Shown in pieces: positions 17,305-26,306 of a stretch of DNA of 64,000 bases. Each line of letters opens with the position of its first letter. The first letter of the stretch is position 1. The translations under genes and the position numbers were made by a program. The notes below the pieces were generated by a model. That model was not told the origin of the DNA. It was given only the letters and a program-made list of their open reading frames with translations, and ran no database searches. Source of the DNA: Colwellia sp042091395 (GTDB lineage Bacteria; Pseudomonadota; Gammaproteobacteria; Enterobacterales; Alteromonadaceae); assembly GCA_042091395.1 (NCBI GenBank), contig JBELHN010000020.1, positions 1-64,000 of the forward strand. The letters are read 5' to 3'.

Positions 17305-18480
17305 ATGAAAAAAGATACCAAAATAGTTAATGCTGGGCGCAGTAAAAAATGGACTAATGGTGTGGTAAACCCTCCTATTACACGAGCATCTACCGTAGTG
17401 TTTGATACGGTAGCTGAAATGAATAACGCATTAAAAAACCGTCACAATCAAACAATGGTGTATGGGCGTCGAGGAACTAACACTTCTTTTGCGTTTAGTG
17501 ATGCTATGGCAGATTTAGAGGGCGGGGCTGGTTGCGCTTTATACCCATCAGGTACAGCTGCAATCACTAATGCTATTCTTGCTTTTGTTGAGCAGGGTGA
17601 TCATATTTTGATGGTTGACAGTGCTTACGAGCCTACGCGTGATTATTGCGACAAAATATTAGCTAAAATGGGTGTTAGTACCACCTATTATGATCCAATG
17701 ATTGGCGCTGATATTGAACACTTGATAAGAGATAATACCCGCTTAATTTTCTTAGAATCACCAGGTTCTCTGACCATGGAAGTGCAAGACGTGCCAGCAA
17801 TTAGTGCTGTTGCCCATAAACATGATTGTATTGTTATGCTTGATAATACGTGGGGGGCAGGCGTTAACTTTAAACCGTTCAATTACGGTGTAGATATAAG
17901 TGTGCAAGCAGCTACTAAATATATTGTTGGTCATTCAGATGTGATGCTAGGTACTGCAACAGCCATTGATAAATATTGGCCACAACTTCGTGATTACAGC
18001 TATTTAATGGGGCAGTGCACATCACCAGATGATTTATATTTGGCATTACGAGGTGTTCGAACACTCAGTGTTAGATTAAAACAACATCAACAAAGTGCGA
18101 TTAAAATTGCTCAGTGGCTAGAGACTAGACCAGAGGTTGCAAAAATATTACACCCTGCGTTTGAATCTTGTCCCGGACATGAGTTTTTTAAGCGCGACTT
18201 TGAAGGCTCAAATGGACTATTTTCATTTACTTTAAACTGTGGAAATCAAGCAGCAACGACCGCTTTCTTGGATGGCTTGAATCATTTTAAAATGGGTTAT
18301 TCATGGGGTGGATTTGAAAGTTTAATTTTAAATGTAAATAATGTTAATAATATTAGGACGGTTACTACATTTGATTGTCAACACCCATTGATTCGCTTAC
18401 ATATAGGTCTAGAGGATGTTGAAGACTTAATTCGCGATCTGTCTTCTGGTTTTGATAGATTTAATGAAGTTCTTAAATAG
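17305..18480 (+). CDS. metC: Cystathionine beta-lyase MetC
   Basis: MetC cleaves cystathionine to homocysteine, pyruvate and ammonia in methionine synthesis and needs pyridoxal phosphate. At 391 residues it is close to E. coli MetC (395) along its whole length. Visible motifs are MVYGRRGTNTSFAF (about 51-64), LYPSGTAAITNAI (about 79-91), LDNTWGAGVNFKP (about 180-192) and the PLP-lysine segment QAATKYIVGHSD (about 200-211). The ending HIGLEDVEDLI is typical. It stands alone between polB and hinT. Regulation by MetJ is possible from the upstream boxes. Confidence 0.95.
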   Translation: MKKDTKIVNAGRSKKWTNGVVNPPITRASTVVFDTVAEMNNALKNRHNQTMVYGRRGTNTSFAFSDAMADLEGGAGCALYPSGTAAITNAILAFVEQGDHILMVDSAYEPTRDYCDKILAKMGVSTTYYDPMIGADIEHLIRDNTRLIFLESPGSLTMEVQDVPAISAVAHKHDCIVMLDNTWGAGVNFKPFNYGVDISVQAATKYIVGHSDVMLGTATAIDKYWPQLRDYSYLMGQCTSPDDLYLALRGVRTLSVRLKQHQQSAIKIAQWLETRPEVAKILHPAFESCPGHEFFKRDFEGSNGLFSFTLNCGNQAATTAFLDGLNHFKMGYSWGGFESLILNVNNVNNIRTVTTFDCQHPLIRLHIGLEDVEDLIRDLSSGFDRFNEVLK

Positions 18481-18576
18481 CTCTAAACCTAGCGCACAGT
18501 AAATTGATATTTGATAATACAGCTAAGCATGTTAGTTAATATTTAACCTAAATTAAACATTTTTTGAGGCCTTACA

Positions 18577-18927
18577 ATGAGTGAAGAAACCATATTTTCA
18601 AAGATTATTAGACAAGAAATATCAACACCATTGCTTTATCAAGATGATCTTGTTTCGGCATTTAGAGATATAGCTCCTCGTGTTGATAGCCATATTCTAA
18701 TAGTGCCAAATAAATTAATTACAACGATCAACGAAGTCAGTGAAGAAGATGAACTAACCTTAGGTAGAATGATAACCGTGGCTAAAAAGTTAGCTAAGAG
18801 TGAAGGGATCGCCGAATCAGGGTATCGATTAATCATGAACTGTAATAGTCATGGCGGCCAAGAAGTTTATCATATCCACATGCATTTACTTGGGGGTAGG
18901 CCATTAGGGCCAATGTTATCAATTTAG
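18577..18927 (+). CDS. hinT: HIT family nucleotide hydrolase HinT
   Basis: HinT is a purine nucleoside phosphoramidase of the histidine-triad family. The 116 residues end with the catalytic triad HIHMHLLGGRPLG (about 98-110), and the N-terminal TIFSKIIRQEI matches the family. The start ATG 18577 follows GAGG. It is a complete, soluble protein. It lies 100 bases before the LytS-type sensor gene, but a link in function is not implied. Confidence 0.95.
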   Translation: MSEETIFSKIIRQEISTPLLYQDDLVSAFRDIAPRVDSHILIVPNKLITTINEVSEEDELTLGRMITVAKKLAKSEGIAESGYRLIMNCNSHGGQEVYHIHMHLLGGRPLGPMLSI

Positions 18928-19027
18928 ATTCTAGTATGTATATATGCGATAAATCGCTAGATCCGCAAGCTCAAAGGCACTGCAATTCAGAGCACATTCA
19001 AGCATAATTGATTAATAAATATTTTAA

Positions 19028-20104
19028 GTGATTTTGTCTGTGAACTGGAAAGAATTATTAGAGAATAAAAACCGATTATTCTGGCTAGCCCATACTGCGG
19101 GCTGGTTCAGTTTTGCATTTGTTCATTTCCTTGGTTCACTGCAACATGACTTACGAGATATTTTTTTAGTCATTATTTTTCTCAATGCTTACGCTGGATG
19201 GTTATTGACAATTCCTTTGCGATATATTTACCGTAAAGCCTGGAATGTTACCCCGCTTAAAATTGCTTTATTAGTTATATTATCTTCTTATTTTACTGGT
19301 GTTTTATGGCAAATCATCAAAAATATAAATTATTGGGAAATATATAAACATGGCTATGAGCCTGAATTTTGGTACAGGTACACTCAATCAAGTTTAGGAT
19401 CGTTTTACATTATCTTGAGTTGGAGTGGCTTATATTTCGGTACTAAGTACTATCAAATGCTGCAAGTTGAAAAACAAAATGTACTCAAAGCCAATGCAGT
19501 TGCGCATCAAGCCCAGCTCAAAATGCTGAGATATCAATTGAACCCTCATTTTTTATTTAATACATTAAATGCTATATCTACCTTGATCTTAGTGGAGGAA
19601 AACAAAACAGCGAATACCATGGTGACTAAGCTAAGTGAGTTTTTGCGTTACTCTTTAGATAAAGATCCAATGAAAAAAGTTAGCCTAGCCTCTGAAATAC
19701 AAGCACTTAAGCTTTACTTGGCGATAGAAAAAGTAAGGTTTGAAAAAAGGTTAACACTTGATTTTCGCATTAGTGATGATTGTCAACAAGCATTAGTGCC
19801 GAGTATGATTCTTCAACCTTTAGCTGAAAATGCCATCAAACATGCAATAGCAGTGCAAGAGCAGGGGGGGATTATTATGATATCAGTTAGTCGCTTTGCC
19901 GATGACCTACTGATTGAAGTAGCAGATAATGGACCTGGTGCTGATATAATTAATGGTAACTTACATCGAGTAAGTGGGGTCGGGCTAGTGAATACTCGAG
20001 AAAGACTTCAAGCACTTTACTATGATAAATTTTCATTAGCCGTTTCCCATAATCAACCATCAGGTGTTAGGATTAATATACGTATACCCTTTAATTTATC
20101 TTAG
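19028..20104 (+). CDS. LytS-type sensor histidine kinase
   Basis: This is a membrane sensor kinase of the LytS/YehU group. About four membrane helices lie at residues 15-140. They are followed by the His_kinase domain with the phosphorylated His174 in YQLNPHFLFNTLNAI, and an ATPase domain with LQPLAENAIKHAI (about 264-276) and EVADNGPGAD (about 298-307). The start is GTG without a clear ribosome site; GTG 19040 is an alternative. The next gene, 36 bases downstream, encodes the LytTR partner, so the two form a two-component system. The signal is not known. Confidence 0.9.
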   Translation: MILSVNWKELLENKNRLFWLAHTAGWFSFAFVHFLGSLQHDLRDIFLVIIFLNAYAGWLLTIPLRYIYRKAWNVTPLKIALLVILSSYFTGVLWQIIKNINYWEIYKHGYEPEFWYRYTQSSLGSFYIILSWSGLYFGTKYYQMLQVEKQNVLKANAVAHQAQLKMLRYQLNPHFLFNTLNAISTLILVEENKTANTMVTKLSEFLRYSLDKDPMKKVSLASEIQALKLYLAIEKVRFEKRLTLDFRISDDCQQALVPSMILQPLAENAIKHAIAVQEQGGIIMISVSRFADDLLIEVADNGPGADIINGNLHRVSGVGLVNTRERLQALYYDKFSLAVSHNQPSGVRINIRIPFNLS

Positions 20105-20140
20105 CGTACTAGTTATAACTTAATAATATCCGGAGTCTGT

Positions 20141-20983
20141 ATGTTGCTATCAACCATTATTGTGGATGATGAACCTCTCGCAAGAAAAGGTTTAGCTATT
20201 CGCTTAAAGGCACACAGTGAAGTGAACCTTATTGGTCAATGTGCAAATGGTAAAGAAGCATTAGAGATGATTGATAATCAACAAGTTGATTTGATGTTTT
20301 TGGACATTCAGATGCCAGGCCTAACTGGTTTTCAAGTGCTAGAAAATATTATTGAGCAGCAGTTACCTATGCCCGCCGTGGTTTTTGTTACCGCTTTTGA
20401 CCAATATGCGTTAAAGGCTTTTGACGTGCATGCACTAGATTATCTTTTAAAGCCGGCCGATGAACACCGCTTAGCTAAAACAATGACTAAAATTAAGGAA
20501 CACTTTAACTCCAACTTTGATGCGCAACAAAAATCAAAGTTAGTTCGCTTAGTCTGTGATGTTACTGGTAAAGATTATCAACAATTATTAACACAATTAG
20601 CAAATAATCAAGAAGTAGTCATATCAAGGTATTCAGACGTTATCGCAATTAAGGATGCGGGTGAGGTTCATCGCGTTAAAGTGAAAGATATCTTATGGAT
20701 TGATGCCGCAGGTGATTACATGTGCGTTCATACTTCAGGAGACCAGCTCAAGCCCGATAAGGAAAACACCTATATCCTCAGAAAAACAATGAAAGAGTTG
20801 GAGGGGTTGTTGGACCCAAGGCAATTTATAAGAAATCACAGATCAACTATTGTCAATAAAAATGTTATCGCCAAGTTTAGTAACCAAATTAATGGTGAAC
20901 ATTATCTTGTTTTAAAAAATGGTAAAGAATTAAAAGTAAGTAGAAGCTATAAAGATAAGGTTAAACTGGCAATACATAATTAG
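20141..20983 (+). CDS. LytTR-family response regulator
   Basis: This 280-residue response regulator has a receiver domain at residues 1-120 with the acidic pair VDDE (8-11), the phospho-accepting Asp55 in FLDIQMPG and a conserved Lys in LLKPADE (about 107). A LytTR DNA-binding domain spans about 175-278, including IDAAGDYMCVHT and FIRNHRSTIVNK. ATG 20141 follows CCGGAG. It is the partner of the upstream LytS-type kinase and resembles the YehT/BtsR group. Targets are unknown; LytTR sites are too variable to call here. Confidence 0.92.
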   Translation: MLLSTIIVDDEPLARKGLAIRLKAHSEVNLIGQCANGKEALEMIDNQQVDLMFLDIQMPGLTGFQVLENIIEQQLPMPAVVFVTAFDQYALKAFDVHALDYLLKPADEHRLAKTMTKIKEHFNSNFDAQQKSKLVRLVCDVTGKDYQQLLTQLANNQEVVISRYSDVIAIKDAGEVHRVKVKDILWIDAAGDYMCVHTSGDQLKPDKENTYILRKTMKELEGLLDPRQFIRNHRSTIVNKNVIAKFSNQINGEHYLVLKNGKELKVSRSYKDKVKLAIHN

Positions 20984-21156
20984 CGTTAGTTAAGGTCATT
21001 AATACTTAGCTCAGGTGTTAAACAATAATACGTATTTGATAAATGTAATCTGTTATCAGTAAGTAATTTTTTTTGTTATAAAAATGCTAGTGAGATTAAA
21101 CTATAGCTTGTTAGTGATTTCTTCAAACAGCAACTAAAGTGGTCATAATCATGTTT

Positions 21157-21190
21157 AAAAAAACCTTGTCAATAATGACAAGGTTTTTTT
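21157..21190. terminator. Two-way intrinsic terminator
   Basis: CCTTGTCA (21164-21171) and TGACAAGG (21176-21183) form an 8-base-pair stem with a 4-base loop, flanked by an A tract and a T tract. It can end both the response regulator gene and the convergent pykA. Confidence 0.9.
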
Positions 21191-21205
21191 GTGAGCAATA
21201 TCAAA

Positions 21206-22657
21206 TTATGCTATGTGCTTTTTACTTACTGTTAATACTTTCAAGGTGTTCGATGCACCGACTGTTTCCATGATGTCACCATGAGTTAAGATAAGCTTAT
21301 CACCGACAGCTAGGTTAATTTTACCACTTAGTAAGGATAAAATTTCATCTGAAAGCTCATCATTGTTGATAGTCGTTGAGTCAAACTCTATGGGGTAAAC
21401 ACCACGGTATATAGCTGTTTTATTTAACGTTCTCGCATGGCGAGATAGAGAGAAAATAGGTAACCCAGAAGTAATTCTAGACATTATCTTACTGGTTTGC
21501 CCTGACTCAGTTAATGCTATGATTGCTTTAACGCCATCTAGGTGATTAGCTGCATACATAGCCGATAATGCAACTGTTTCAGAAACCTCACTAAAGGTTA
21601 GTTCAATTCTATGACTTGATATATTAACAGAGCGATGTTGTTCAGCTCCCAAACACACGTTTGCCATAGCTTTAACCGTTTCTACTGGATATTTACCGGC
21701 AGCGGTTTCGGCAGATAACATAACAGCATCGGTGCCATCTAATACGGCATTAGATACATCCATAACTTCAGCACGCGTAGGCATAGGCTGTTCAATCATG
21801 GTTTCCATCATTTGCGTAGCGGTAATGACCACACGGTTTAATTGACGGGAACGCGCTATGATATGTTTTTGTTTGCCAACTAATGCAGCATCACCAATTT
21901 CAACACCAAGATCGCCACGGGCGACCATGACGACGTCGGATGCTAAGATGATACCATCAAGCACTTTGTCATCATTAACCGCTTCAGCACGTTCAACTTT
22001 AGAGACTAGTCTAGCATCACAACCCGCTTCCTGTGCAAGTAAACGAGCTTCACGCATATCAGCGGCGTCTCTTGGAAACGAGACAGCTAAAAAATCAACA
22101 CCAATTTTAGCGGCAAGTTTAATATCTTCTTTATCTTTTTTGGTTAATGCTGGTGCTGTTAAACCGCCACCTTGACGATTAATACCTTTGTTGTTTGAAA
22201 GTGGCCCACCAACAGTGACTTCAGTGAAGACGGAAGTATCTGAGGTTGATAATACTTTAAGTTGAACTCTACCGTCATCAAGCAATAAGATATCGCCAGC
22301 ACTTACGTCTTGAACTAACTTTTTATAATCTATACCTACTTTTTCTTGGCAACCTTGACCTTTATCTAATGTTGCATCTAACTCAAATTTATCACCAATA
22401 GCAAGTGCTATAGGACCATCTTTGAAAGTTGACACGCGAATTTTTGGACCTTGTAAATCTCCTAAAATACCAACATAAATTCCAAGTTCTTTCGCCATTG
22501 CGCGAACATTATTGGCTCTGTCAATGTGATCTTGGGGAATACCATGAGAGAAGTTAAGTCTCACTACGTTGACACCGGCAGCAAGTACATTTTTCAAAGT
22601 CTGGCTATCATCAGTTGCAGGACCCAAGGTAGCAACAATTTTCGTTCTTCTAGGCAT
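21206..22657 (-). CDS. pykA: Pyruvate kinase (PykA type)
   Basis: Pyruvate kinase converts phosphoenolpyruvate and ADP to pyruvate and ATP. The 483 residues match PykA (E. coli 480) better than PykF. Motifs are TKIVATLGPATD (5-16), VVRLNFSHG (31-39), LGDLQGPKIRVS (64-75), the VGGPLSNNKGIN segment (about 148) and MVARGDLGVEIG (about 244). ATG 22657 follows AGAGGA. It lies 88 bases downstream of hexR on the same strand, so hexR-pykA may be one transcript. Together with the divergent zwf-eda genes, this gathers the Entner-Doudoroff route and its outlet in one place. Confidence 0.96.
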   Translation of the reverse strand: MPRRTKIVATLGPATDDSQTLKNVLAAGVNVVRLNFSHGIPQDHIDRANNVRAMAKELGIYVGILGDLQGPKIRVSTFKDGPIALAIGDKFELDATLDKGQGCQEKVGIDYKKLVQDVSAGDILLLDDGRVQLKVLSTSDTSVFTEVTVGGPLSNNKGINRQGGGLTAPALTKKDKEDIKLAAKIGVDFLAVSFPRDAADMREARLLAQEAGCDARLVSKVERAEAVNDDKVLDGIILASDVVMVARGDLGVEIGDAALVGKQKHIIARSRQLNRVVITATQMMETMIEQPMPTRAEVMDVSNAVLDGTDAVMLSAETAAGKYPVETVKAMANVCLGAEQHRSVNISSHRIELTFSEVSETVALSAMYAANHLDGVKAIIALTESGQTSKIMSRITSGLPIFSLSRHARTLNKTAIYRGVYPIEFDSTTINNDELSDEILSLLSGKINLAVGDKLILTHGDIMETVGASNTLKVLTVSKKHIA

Positions 22658-22745
22658 TTTAATCCTCTTACGTTTTAATTTTTATCGAGTGTATTAATGA
22701 TGGTATAAATACAGATGTTAATATGAACGGTTTTAATATTTGGCG

Positions 22746-23594
22746 TTAATCTCTTCTATCGAAGCGAGAGCTTCTTAAACTATCTTTAACTTTTTTTAGA
22801 TTATCTCTAAATTTACTTCCGCGTCTTAAAGTAAAACCGGTAGCAAGCACATCGATTAATGCCAGTTGAGCAATACGCGATGACATTGGCATGTAGAGAT
22901 CTGTATCCTCACTGACATCTACAGACAGTACAATGCTGCACTCCTTTGCTAAAGGAGTGCCTGTTGTGGTGATGCCAATTACAGTCGCATCATTCTCTTT
23001 GGCTAAACTAGCAACTTCAACTAAAGATTTGGTTCGTCCAGTATGAGAAATAACTATGACTACATCACCTTGACGGCTATTTATAGCACTCATACGTTGC
23101 ATTAATATGTCATCAAAATAAACAACTGGGACGTTAAAGCGAAAAAATTTATTTTGTGCATCGTGAGCTACAATAGCCGAGGCACCTAAACCAAAAAATG
23201 AAATTTTATTTGCTTGAGTTAACACATCAACGGAGCGGTTTATATCATTCGCATCTAAACTTTTACGTGCTAATTCAAGACTAGCCATAGTTGATTCGAA
23301 AATTTTGGCAGTATATTCATCAGCACTATCGTTTTCGTCCACATGACGGTTAACATAGGGCGTTCCATTAGCAAGGCTTTGTGCTAGATGTAATTTAAAG
23401 TCAGGATAACCTTTGGTATCTAAGCGTCTACAAAAACGATTAACTGTGGGTTCGCTGATGTTCGCTTGTTTAGCAAGTGCAGCAATACTCGAATGAATAA
23501 CAGTGCTGGGTGATGCTAAAATAACTTCAGCTACTTTACGTTCTGATTTACTGAGCATGTCTAGTTCATTAGTGATCTTTTCTAATATATTCAT
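22746..23594 (-). CDS. hexR: HexR-type transcriptional regulator (RpiR family)
   Basis: HexR controls central carbon genes and responds to KDPG, the Entner-Doudoroff intermediate. The 282 residues have an N-terminal helix-turn-helix of the RpiR type (ALAKQANISEPTVNRFCRRL, about 39-58) and a C-terminal SIS sugar-phosphate domain (about 125-255, with FFGLGASAIVAHDAQNKFFR and VVIVISHTGRT). It is divergent from zwf across a 487-base gap that carries two HexR-like boxes. This makes it the likely local regulator of zwf-pgl-edd-eda. Confidence 0.95.
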   Translation of the reverse strand: MNILEKITNELDMLSKSERKVAEVILASPSTVIHSSIAALAKQANISEPTVNRFCRRLDTKGYPDFKLHLAQSLANGTPYVNRHVDENDSADEYTAKIFESTMASLELARKSLDANDINRSVDVLTQANKISFFGLGASAIVAHDAQNKFFRFNVPVVYFDDILMQRMSAINSRQGDVVIVISHTGRTKSLVEVASLAKENDATVIGITTTGTPLAKECSIVLSVDVSEDTDLYMPMSSRIAQLALIDVLATGFTLRRGSKFRDNLKKVKDSLRSSRFDRRD

Positions 23595-23914
23595 TATGTA
23601 TTGATCCTAGATCTTAATTATCATTACTTAAAAAGGTTTAAAACGAAAAATATTCGTTAGCCAAAATTAGATTAGGGCTAGTGCTATATACTGTAATTTA
23701 TTTTCTACTAGAGTAACAGTTAAAATGAAACTTTATTTCATAATTGTTATTTTATATACCTACTTTCAACGCCTAATATATTTTTTAAAAGCGAATAAAT
23801 TATATAACTCCACTCTTTGTACGTTTAAAAAATATACTTATATGCACAATTGATATTGGTTATAGCTAATATATTGTTGTTTTATATTCAATAACCACCC
23901 GTCTCAATGTGATA

Positions 23915-23929
23915 TGTAGTAAAATTACA
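23915..23929. promoter_or_regulatory. HexR box 1 upstream of zwf
   Basis: TGTAGTAAAATTACA fits the published HexR pattern TGTARTWWWAYTACA at every position. It lies 153 bases before the zwf start and near the divergent hexR gene, where it could also serve autoregulation. Confidence 0.85.
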
Positions 23930-23975
23930 AAAAGTTCTTTACTGTCAGTTGAACAAACGCTAAATTAGAGTTAGA

Positions 23976-23990
23976 TGTAGTTTAGTTACA
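23976..23990. promoter_or_regulatory. HexR box 2 upstream of zwf
   Basis: TGTAGTTTAGTTACA fits the HexR pattern TGTARTWWWAYTACA except for one central base (G for A at position 10). It starts 61 bases after the first box, about six helical turns, so the two sites may lie on the same face of the DNA. Confidence 0.75.
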
Positions 23991-24081
23991 ATGATATGTT
24001 TTTTGCTGTGTTAAAATTAGTAATAAAAAATACAGATTATTTTACTAAAAACAGCATTAAATTTTAAATAAGAGAAATCCT

Positions 24082-25551
24082 ATGAGTAATGTAGATTGTC
24101 AAACCGCGAGTGAAATTGTTATTTTTGGTGCGTTAGGAGACTTATCTCGCCGAAAGTTATTACCTGCTCTTTATCAGTTAGAGGCATGTGGTTTAATCAA
24201 TGAGGATAGTCGAATTGTTGGTGCTGCCAGAGTTGGACATAGTCTAGAAGACTTTAAAGAAATTGTTATAAAAACCCTCAATGAATTTGTCAAAGAGTCT
24301 CTTGATGAAGAGATTTTATTACGATTCACTAATCGATTGGTTTATCAACAACTTGACTTTAAAGACAAAACGTCATTTCAAAAGTTGAGTGATTCTTTAG
24401 CTGGTGGAAATCCAACACGTGTCTATTATTTCTCAACGGCGCCAGCTATTTATGGTTACATTTGTCAAGGACTTGATTATGCAGATTTAATTACCGATGC
24501 TGATCGTGTTGTCATGGAGAAACCTATTGGCCATTCACTCGAGTCATCAATAGAAATTAATAACCAAGTATCGGATTATTTTAAGGAAGAGCAAACATAT
24601 CGGATTGACCATTACCTCGGCAAAGAAACCGTATTGAATTTATTGGTATTGCGATTTGCTAACTCTTTATTTACAAACAATTGGGATCGTAACAGTATTG
24701 ACCACGTTCAAATTACTGTTGCTGAAAGTGTTGGCATTGAGGGGCGTTGGGGTTTTTATGATGATGCTGGCCAAATGCGAGATATGGTTCAAAACCATCT
24801 GTTGCAAATACTCTCATTACTTGCCATGGAACCCCCAGCAGATCTCAGTGCTGAAAGTGTAAGAGCTGAAAAGCTTAAAGTTGTTAAAGCCTTGACACCA
24901 ATTAACAAAGAAAATATCAAAGACAAAGCTGTTCGTGGACAATACAGCGATGGTTTTTTAGATGGTACACCAGTACCTGGTTATTTAACTGAAGACGGTG
25001 CTAATGAGGTTAGTAAAACTGAAACCTTCGTAGCGATAAAAGCTGAAATAGATAATTGGCGTTGGACTGGTGTGCCATTTTATTTGCGAACAGGCAAACG
25101 TATGCCGAAGAAGCACAGTGAAATTGTTGTTCACTTCAAGCAACAACCTCACAATATCTTCAAAGATAGTTACAGTGACTTACCAGCTAATAAATTAACC
25201 ATTCGTTTGCAACCCGATGAAGGTGTCGAGTTACAGATGATGAATAAAATCCCTGGTATTGCTTCTCAAATGCATATTCAAGAAAATAAATTAGATTTGA
25301 GCTTCTCTGATACCTACAAAGATGAGCGAGTAGTAGACGCCTACGAACGTTTGATGCTTGAAATACTTAATGGCAATCAATCTTTATTCGTGAGCAGAGA
25401 CGAGGTTGAAGCTGCTTGGATCTGGGCGGATAGCATTATAGAGGCTTGGAAAGAAAGTAATGAGCCTCCTAAGCCATATGCTGCTGGTTCTTGGGGGCCG
25501 GTTTCATCTATTTCATTAATAGCGCGAGATGATCGCCAATGGGTTGAGTAA
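24082..25551 (+). CDS. zwf: Glucose-6-phosphate dehydrogenase
   Basis: Zwf oxidises glucose 6-phosphate to 6-phosphogluconolactone with NAD(P)+, the entry to both the Entner-Doudoroff and pentose phosphate routes. The 489 residues (E. coli 491) show the nucleotide-binding FGALGDLSRRKLLPALYQL (about 14-32) and the substrate motif RIDHYLGKE (about 174-182) with its catalytic His. The start is ATG 24082. The pgl start follows the zwf stop after 2 bases, so the two are translated from one message. HexR boxes lie upstream. Confidence 0.97.
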   Translation: MSNVDCQTASEIVIFGALGDLSRRKLLPALYQLEACGLINEDSRIVGAARVGHSLEDFKEIVIKTLNEFVKESLDEEILLRFTNRLVYQQLDFKDKTSFQKLSDSLAGGNPTRVYYFSTAPAIYGYICQGLDYADLITDADRVVMEKPIGHSLESSIEINNQVSDYFKEEQTYRIDHYLGKETVLNLLVLRFANSLFTNNWDRNSIDHVQITVAESVGIEGRWGFYDDAGQMRDMVQNHLLQILSLLAMEPPADLSAESVRAEKLKVVKALTPINKENIKDKAVRGQYSDGFLDGTPVPGYLTEDGANEVSKTETFVAIKAEIDNWRWTGVPFYLRTGKRMPKKHSEIVVHFKQQPHNIFKDSYSDLPANKLTIRLQPDEGVELQMMNKIPGIASQMHIQENKLDLSFSDTYKDERVVDAYERLMLEILNGNQSLFVSRDEVEAAWIWADSIIEAWKESNEPPKPYAAGSWGPVSSISLIARDDRQWVE

Positions 25552-25553
25552 TT

Positions 25554-26249
25554 ATGAATATATTATCTACATTTTCTTCACGTGAATTGCTTGACAGTAA
25601 ACTTGCTGAATCGGTAACTGATATTTTATCAAAAGCTATTGCTGAAAATGGCAAAGCAAGTCTGGCTGTATCGGGCGGTTCAACACCAAAAGGCTTCTTT
25701 GCACTATTATCAAAAAGCAATATTGATTGGTCTAAAGTCACAGTAACACTTGCAGATGAACGCTGGGTCAGTGCTGACAGTGAAGCTAGCAATACACGCC
25801 TTGTTCATGAAAACTTACTGCAGAATAATGCACAAAAAGCAAATTTTTTTCACCTGAAAGAAGGTGAGTCTTTATCAGAAGAAATATTAGAAAGTTTAAA
25901 TAACGCAGCAAAAAATAAATTACTGCCTCTTGATGTACTCATTTTAGGTATGGGAGAAGATGGTCATACAGCCTCTTTATTTCCATGCAGTGAACAAATA
26001 ACTAACGGATTAGCTATTGATAACCCTAATGCGTTAATAGCTGTTCAACCAAAGACAGCGCCTCATCAGCGCATTAGTTTTAGTTTTGCTAGCTTAATTA
26101 AGAGTAAAAATGTTTTCTTGCATTTGTGTGGTGAAAATAAGTATACCGTGCTTAACAAAGCCCTAAACGCTAATGACCATCTAGAAATGCCTATAAGGGC
26201 ATTCCTGCAGCATCCTTCTCTAGAAGTTAATACCTTTTGGGCGCCGTAA
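25554..26249 (+). CDS. pgl: 6-phosphogluconolactonase (DevB/SOL type)
   Basis: Pgl hydrolyses 6-phosphogluconolactone to 6-phosphogluconate. The 231 residues match the DevB-type enzyme: LAVSGGSTPKGFFALL (about 37-52), VTLADERWV (about 63-71) and ILGMGEDGHTASLFPC (about 131-146, with the catalytic His). It lies between zwf and edd in the same direction, with 2 and 57 bases on either side. It is therefore part of the same HexR-linked operon. Confidence 0.95.
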   Translation: MNILSTFSSRELLDSKLAESVTDILSKAIAENGKASLAVSGGSTPKGFFALLSKSNIDWSKVTVTLADERWVSADSEASNTRLVHENLLQNNAQKANFFHLKEGESLSEEILESLNNAAKNKLLPLDVLILGMGEDGHTASLFPCSEQITNGLAIDNPNALIAVQPKTAPHQRISFSFASLIKSKNVFLHLCGENKYTVLNKALNANDHLEMPIRAFLQHPSLEVNTFWAP

Positions 26250-26306
26250 ACATCATAAATTTGAATACTTAAAACTACATCAAATGTTAAAAAGTTGAGA
26301 GAGTAA

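Larger units (their letters stand above)
23595..24081. other. Regulatory region between hexR and zwf
   Basis: This 487-base divergent promoter region holds no gene. Two 15-base HexR-like boxes (listed separately) lie 91-167 bases before the zwf start. A half site (TGTAATTTATTTTC) near 23692 is poorer and was not called. Confidence 0.6.

Noticed and set aside
23692..23706. Third HexR box
   Set aside because: Only the left half matches the motif; the right half differs at most positions.
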